64,000 nt of DNA from Onchidella celtica (lineage: Eukaryota > Mollusca > Gastropoda > Systellommatophora > Onchidiidae): the NCBI GenBank assembly GCA_963931925.1, contig OZ007570.1, positions 49,077,324 to 49,141,323 on the forward strand, written 5' to 3'. This document shows, one piece after another, positions 58,050 through 64,000 of this stretch. Below the pieces are notes generated by a model that was not told the DNA's origin, did no database searches, and was given only the letters and a program-made list of their open reading frames with translations. The position numbers and the translations under genes were made by a program. Every line of letters starts with the position of its first letter. The stretch's first letter is position 1.

Positions 58050-58820
58050 ATGTCTTGCACCCCCTTATAGTATGGCCGAAAGGTTGATGAAAATGTACTT
58101 TTATCACAGATTCTAGACCCAGCGTTTATCTTGCAAGTTCTGAGAAAGTCCAACCAAACTGTCGCAGCCTTCAGATCTATGCAGTAGTTCAACTTGGCCA
58201 ACGACATGCTATTGTAGACAGAGCTACCAGAAAGAGGAATCATCCCATATCTCCAAGATCATCTAGGCTGGTATGTGACGGTATTTAGATTTATCGCTGA
58301 CTCAATCATCTCTTCCGCGCCCCCCCCCCCCATCTTGCACTCTCTCGCTCTGCCTCGCCTACACAATTTTTTTTCTCGCTGCCTCTCCTGCAATTGCCAA
58401 GGTAGAGAAGAGCAAGGGGAAAGAGGACACATCCCTGTCCTATTCCTGATGTGCAGGAGATTCTGTGATTTCATTCTTGATTCTTACCGAATTTAGGCAT
58501 TTTCTAAAAGCAGCTTTGGCAGATCGCGACCTAGTTCGTTATATCACGATTCCGATTTATTCTAACTTACCGCCAACGTTTAACTTCGAATTTCTCATTT
58601 TGTGCAAAAAAGAGTTGGAACTAACAAGAATATTAAAATGTTCACTGACGCCAGTTTTTCCCTATTGACACGATTAAATGCTTTGTCCTGGTCGTCACCC
58701 ACACCCTTTCAGTGTTATGACCCGAAAGATTAATGGTTGAAAATGCATTCTTACGGCAGAGATTCTAGACATTTCACACTTAGCGTTTATTTTTCAAGTT
58801 CTAACCAGACTTGACTGCAT
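58050..58820 (+). repeat. Direct repeat pair, ~110 bp each
   Basis: 58055-58165 and 58705-58815 share 'tatg-cc-gaaag-ttgatg', 'cacagattctaga' and 'agcgtttat-ttgcaagttct'. Between them lies only a C tract (58320-58330) and short open frames. Confidence 0.5.
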
Positions 58821-59088
58821 GGCTTTGGAAGATACAGAAAGCCTAAGGTTAAGGCGCTCGTAGTGTGCAAAATCACATGTCAAAGTACGGATGTGCATTT
58901 CCTAACACTCTTTTAACATTGAACACTGGCAGTAGTAAGTAAAGCTTTAACAAGATGGTCAAAATAAAACGGGAGCAGCATTGATATTGACGTTCGTCCT
59001 CCTTTCCTGTCAGATTTGACCCGGTGGACTTTGTCATGATTCGGATGTTATTAAAACTCACGCAGAGAGTGAGTTGTTTTTTTACCAG

Positions 59089-59141
59089 GGCCATGAAAAA
59101 TTGGCTGGTGGCCTTGAACGGTCCTCGCCAAATTATGGTTG
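59089..59141 (+). CDS. Weak small exon candidate
   Basis: A 53-base stretch between a strong acceptor (tttttttaccag) and a strong donor (gtgagt), open in two frames: GHEKLAGGLERSSPNYG or AMKNWLVALNGPRQIMV. No family recognised. Confidence 0.2.
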
Positions 59142-59394
59142 GTGAGTAAATAAATGTAAAGTTAAACGGTTAGATTCACGCTTGTCGGTTTTAATGTTCG
59201 TGATTAATAAGTAATGGAGTAGGGGTGAAACAAGGTGGGGACAGTTGACATTAAGTATGACTAGACACGTTTTTGCACGTTAACTGGCTGGTAGAATAGT
59301 GCAGACGTATTACTACAATTAAAATGGTGGGAGGTTTCGACCTATGAGATAGCTGAACTAATTGGGCCAGCGGACTAGCACGCTGGGTAGATAG

Positions 59395-60290
59395 ATAGTA
59401 TAAAACATCGTGTAACGTTCAGATTTGGTGAATACAGGCGAGCAGAAGCATCGTGTCGTGAAGTATCTCCGGTCGACCAGTACCTGAACTGTGTGCTTTG
59501 AAGACAAGAAGTCCTTGCTAACGGACTGACTGAGCTCTAGAAAGAAAGGTCTGAGTGGGCTGACCTTTGAAAGCCCACGCTGCGCTATATTGATGTTCGC
59601 GCCTACCAGTAGGCGTGAGCAATGGTAATATATCTTAATTATTCAAGTATAATAGAGATCGGAGATAGAGAGAGAACTACAGCCTCATAGGAAGACTAAG
59701 GAAACCCCAGCTGGCACTCGACCACGAGTGTCCTGTATCATAGATCTATTGCCATAGTATGATTGGAATAATATAGCACATTGTTGATGAATTGAATAGT
59801 GATTGTGCATAAAATATAGTCTTTTGGCAACTGCTTAAATTACCTACAAGCCGAAGAGTGCTTCTGTAGGCTTTGAACGTACTGGGCTCTCCTAACATTT
59901 AAGCCCATATGATTTATGGAGAGTTTGCCTGGCGACTGGCCAGTGGCGACTCAACTGTCACTTTAAATTGATATCTAGTTTCGTATAATATACCTATTTG
60001 CTATTGATTGCAGTACCTCCATAGTTACATGAATATCATTGGTTAAGTTATTAATTAGTTTTTTTTTTTTGGTTTGGATATATACCTCTGTTGTCTTTTG
60101 CTTTGTTATTAATATTTATGTAAACTATGGCCTGACCGGCCTGACATATATACGCTCTAGTTATTTAATACTTTTCTTGTGTGGTTGTGTCCGAGTGTTA
60201 GTTAGCTGCCTCTCGTGCAGTCGTAACATCCCCAAGACCCTAACTCTGCTCGTGACAGACTTTCAATAAAGACTTGCACCGACCATAAAC
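59395..60290 (+). other. Possible short transcription unit or solo LTR
   Basis: TATAAAA at 59399 and AATAAA at 60264 (tcaataaagacttgcacc) bracket about 870 bp without a convincing gene. The layout would suit an LTR, but TG...CA ends and a repeat partner were not found. If it is an element, it is a fossil fragment. Confidence 0.2.
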
Positions 60291-60849
60291 CCCTTTAAAG
60301 TTCAGCGGTCAGTTCTCGCATTTTCATGTTTACATAATTCTTGATGCCTAAGTTAAAATATCCTCCCCCTCCCGGCTCCACCCCACCTCCCACAAAAAAA
60401 AAACGTATTTTGCAAAGCGTTACCATAGGAACAGAGAGAAACATGCCAAGAAAGGAGGTAAGGAATGGGAATGATATGCGTTGGTTGCATTATAAACTTC
60501 CCAGATATTCCAGTGCTGTTTGTCCTGGCCTGACCACGACCAAGATGTTTCCCAACAGCTGCTTCAGCCATGTCTTTGAAAATGATACACATGTTTGTCA
60601 CACATCAATAGCTGACGTGAGACAGGACCTTAAGCATTGTTCAACCTTTTGTGTCCCACACCCCAGTTCAATTATACTAAAATGATTGCAAGTGAAACTA
60701 TTTCAACAAAATAGCAGTTCAACTATTGTTTAGTTAAAATACACCATAAAATTAAGATTTCTATGAAAAACACCCGCGCCCCACCAAAATATCGTCACGC
60801 CCTTCAGGTAGGGCGTGTTCCACCTTGAGATCATACAGATCTAGAAATG

Positions 60850-61450
60850 TTGCTCGACTTCTATACAGGCGGTTGCCTCATCTTTATCTTTGAATTTATC
60901 ATCTGTTCTGTGGCTCCAGTGTCCGAAGAAATAATCCAAATTGTCAGGTTTAAAAGCAAAACTATCTGGTAGTGCTGTTGCAAGTTTCTTCGTCAATACA
61001 GCTTATTGGTCTAAGTATTTATCGCTTTAGTCTCCTCTGTTCCGTGCCTTCAATGTCGGGAAAAATAATCCATAATTATTATAAGGGGAAGCAAAACATC
61101 TGGTACTGCTGTTGCAAGTTTCGTCTTCGGTACAGTTTTGTCATCTGTATTCATCGGTTTGAGTTTCTTCTTGCGTCGTGTGGCTCCAATGTCGGAACAA
61201 ATAATCCATATTGTAGGGTTATTTAAACCGCCGGGTCTTGCTGTAGCGAGTTTCGTCAGCAATGCATTTTGATGCTTGTATTTTATTTCTCTCGTGTTCT
61301 GTTTGCGGCTTCAGTGTCGGAACAAATAATCCATACCGTAAAGTTAAACACTCGAGGCTTACGGTCGCAAGTTTCGTCCTCGATACAACTCTCTATTTTA
61401 AACGGGTTCAACTTCTTCTGTTCTGTCGGAACAAATAATCCCACACTGTA
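60850..61450 (+). repeat. Diverged tandem array, ~110-136-bp units, five copies
   Basis: A core 'gtcggaacaaataatcca' (or near variant) lies at 60920, 61055, 61191, 61316 and 61425, each with an upstream 'gttgcaagtttcgtc' and 'tctgtt-tgtggctcca' block. Confidence 0.85.
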
Positions 61451-62379
61451 AGTAAACTATTAAGATTAAGTAAATCGATTAGACTATGGCATCCTTTTTT
61501 ACCACACCGGTTGCATGAATTCTCTATGTTCAGGACCTTAAACGTTCCCGCTAGAAACGTGTAAGCCCCAGTCTCCGTAGTGCCCTAGGGTGTAGGCGCA
61601 GAAAAACGCATACTACTAGTAACGAGGATCCCCTTGAACAGCTTCAGCCTACTTGTATTCACCGAAAAATCCACAAACAGAATTATGCTGAAATCCGGTG
61701 GGTACCCGTAATCTGTCAAGTGAAATGCTTTACTGAAAAGCAGTTTTGATTACTATCACCTGGCCACTCCCAGCATATCGTCAAAAAGTCTTCAAATACG
61801 ACAACTGGGTGTGGAAAATATAAAATATTACTGTAACATTTTAATGAGGAGCCTGTAGGCCTAGTTTCTGGCAGAACTATACCTGGCTTTGTTCAGTCTT
61901 CTTGGGCTTGAATTAGATCTGCCAAGTCTCTGAATGTTTGTCCACCTCCAATAGTGTAGTCACAGTGTACCTATAGACTGTATGTATGGTAATGATTTGG
62001 GGGCCGGGGGGGTGGGGTGGACGGCGCGACAGCTCTTTTACGACTATATTGCGTTCTGCGCGGTTCGAGGGCGGGAAGTTTTATTATTGGAATAATGAAA
62101 ATGTACGAAATATGGAGGTTTGGGGGGGGGGGGGGGGGGAGAAGGTATATTGAAATTTAAAATGTTTGCACATATAATTGTAAATCTCTCAAAGCAGATT
62201 CTTCCGGTGTTTCAAAAGAGGTAAGATTGGGCATAACATTGAAATGAATAATATTCAAATTTTATCAGACGGCAGGAGGTCGAGGACCCACCCTTTCGAC
62301 TTGCCTAACTTGTAACGCCAAAACCCAATGACCACTATGCTTACTTATAGTTGGATCAGAGTGTCCGTGCAACTTAGTA
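61451..62379. other. Between two tandem arrays, nothing recognised
   Basis: A 19-base poly(G) tract at 62121-62139 and a 'ggccggggggg' stretch near 62002. Confidence 0.35.
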
Positions 62380-63640
62380 TATCTGTTGTGAACCTCGGTG
62401 CTGGCTGTTTACTGGCACAATAATTATAGTAAACCATCCGGACTTTGCGCCACTGAATACGGTACCAAATTGGTGACTGAAGACTTAGAAAAGTTGTGCA
62501 GGGAAATAATTTTATTATGTAAAATGTGCACAATACAGTAAACCATCTGGACTTTGTGCCACCGGATATCAACCGACGGCCGAAGTTTGATAAAAGTTGT
62601 GCATGCAATGATGGGAGAAAACGGGATAATTTATCGGTATGTAAAATGTGCACTATTATTGTAAATCATCCGGTCTTCGAGCTACTGAAAAATAATTTGT
62701 GCCCAAAGTCTTGAGAAAAGTTGTGCAGGCAATGTGGGGAAAATGAAATGATTTATCCGTATAATTATAAGTTGTTTAGGCAATGGGAGAAAACGGGATA
62801 ATTTTATCTTTATGTAAAGTGTGCACAATATAGTAAAACCATCCTGACTTTGCGCCACTGAATATCAATTGGTGGCCGAAGTCTTGAGAAAAGTTGTGCA
62901 GGCAATGTGGGGAAAATAAATTTATCAGTATGTAAAGTGTGCACAATATAGTAAAACCATCCGGTCTTCGCGCTACTGAAAATTATTTCATGGCCGAAGA
63001 CTTGAGAAAAGTTGTGCACGCAATTGGGGGGGGGGGGGGGATAATTTATGAGCATGCATATTAGTGTGCACAATATATCCGAAATTTACTGATTGTACTG
63101 GTTGCCGAAAATGTGAGAAGTTGTCCACGCAATGGGGGAAAATAATATATCAGTACCGGTATGTAATACTGTGCACAATATAGTAACCATCCCGACTTGG
63201 CGCCCCCAAATAACAATTGGTGGCCGAAGTCTGAGAAAAGTTATACAGGCAATGGAAGAAAATATCAGTATGTAATAGTGTGCACAATATAGTAAACCAT
63301 CCGGACTTTGCGCCCCCAAATACCAATTGGTGGCCGAAGTCTGAGAAAAGTTATGCAGGCAATGGAAGAAAATATATCAGTATGTAATAGTGTACACAAT
63401 ATAACCATCCGGACTTTGCGCCACTGAATACCAATTGGTGGCCGAAGTTTAAGAAAAGTTGTGCATGTGGAAAATGGAATCATTCATGGGTATCCAAAGT
63501 GCACAATATGGGAAAGCGGGATATTTTATCGGTATGTTAAGTGTGCACAATATAGTGAATTATCCGGACTTTGTGCTACTCAGCCCTCGCCGAAGTCTTG
63601 AGAAAGATAGTGCAGGCAATGGTGGCAAAATGGACACTTT
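62380..63640. repeat. Satellite-like tandem array, ~105-125-bp units, about ten copies
   Basis: The unit contains 'tatgtaaagtgtgcacaatatagtaaacc', 'atccggactttgcgccactga', 'attggtggccgaagtctgag' and 'aaaagttgtgcaggcaatg'. 'gtgcac' landmarks fall near 62526, 62648, 62821, 62939, 63066, 63171, 63279, 63392, 63499 and 63542. Poly(G) tracts interrupt one unit (63027-63040). Confidence 0.9.
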
Positions 63641-64000
63641 GCCAGATTGTAAAGTGTGCTGCCAGATTCTGTCCATTCCTGATAAGAATCCAAGCCAAAC
63701 TATCAAATGCACAACAGCCTTCACCTGTACAACTGTTTGTTCAGTAGTCGGAATGAGGGGAACCTTGTGCTGTGATAGATCATGCTTAAAACTGTGCCAG
63801 CTACATGACACCATGATCTTCTCGTTCACAGTTGGTCAGCCAAATCGAAATGCACAAAGGTCCAGACCCTTTATTGCTGGGCGCTGCTCTCGGTGGTCAA
63901 ATCTTTTGAAAAGTGCATGAATCGTTTCTAAGGAAATTGATACATAGTTCTGGCCCAACAGTGTACGCTGGGGGCGTGAATATTTCCGTTGATAGGATGT
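63641..64000. other. Right edge, nothing recognised
   Basis: Open frames on both strands (cysteine-rich on +, tryptophan-containing on -) show no family motif. Confidence 0.3.

Noticed and set aside
62810-63483. Several minus-strand frames with a recurring WRKVRMV-type peptide
   Set aside because: They are the satellite unit translated repeatedly; unit lengths are not multiples of three, so no coherent protein.
63459-63920. 153-codon cysteine-rich + frame
   Set aside because: It begins inside the satellite and the cysteine-rich end matches no known pattern.

Overview
The window is nuclear DNA of an animal: split genes with GT-AG introns, AATAAA signals, dense degenerate transposons, many simple repeats and an AT-rich background. 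Long poly(C) tracts, frequent acatgta-type palindromes, tRNA-derived SINEs, LINE tails and hAT or Harbinger miniature elements suggest a marine invertebrate, plausibly a mollusc. That is an inference from texture, not a species identification.

Left third (1-20.6 kb): two host genes can be read complete. A four-exon gene on + (2945-8673) encodes a 197-residue GM2 ganglioside activator-like (ML-domain) secreted protein with all eight canonical cysteines. A closely related last exon at 1021-1107 is the 3' end of a tandem paralog whose other exons lie left of the window. A five-exon gene on - (20609-13243) encodes the 149-residue mitochondrial intermembrane-space protein MIX23 (CCDC58). The two genes converge across about 4.6 kb of repeats, part of which (11340-11580) duplicates the flank of the upstream paralog (1440-1690).

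Middle (20.6-45 kb): mainly mobile-element remnants and simple repeats. They include a hAT miniature element, LINE 3' tails, SINEs, three pieces of an old LTR element in mixed orientation, GATA and CT microsatellites, an array of direct and inverted short repeats around a telomere-like TTAGGG stretch, and a 2.7-kb DNA transposon with matching termini and a perfect 8-bp target duplication (40457-43183, P-superfamily-like). Three isolated exon candidates stand out: 31772-31951, 35790-36024 (proline/tyrosine-rich tail) and 44800-44962 (AUP1-like).

Right third (45-64 kb): long CT tracts, a near-perfect 49-bp-arm GC-rich hairpin (47042-47161), a 21-bp coding-compatible minisatellite (47795-47920), foldback elements, a hAT element with perfect target duplication carrying a nested Harbinger-like element (55606-56014), a third SINE copy, and two tandem-repeat arrays (60.85-61.45 and 62.4-63.6 kb). 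No complete gene was recognised there. No tRNA, rRNA, CRISPR array or bacterial-type operon was seen.
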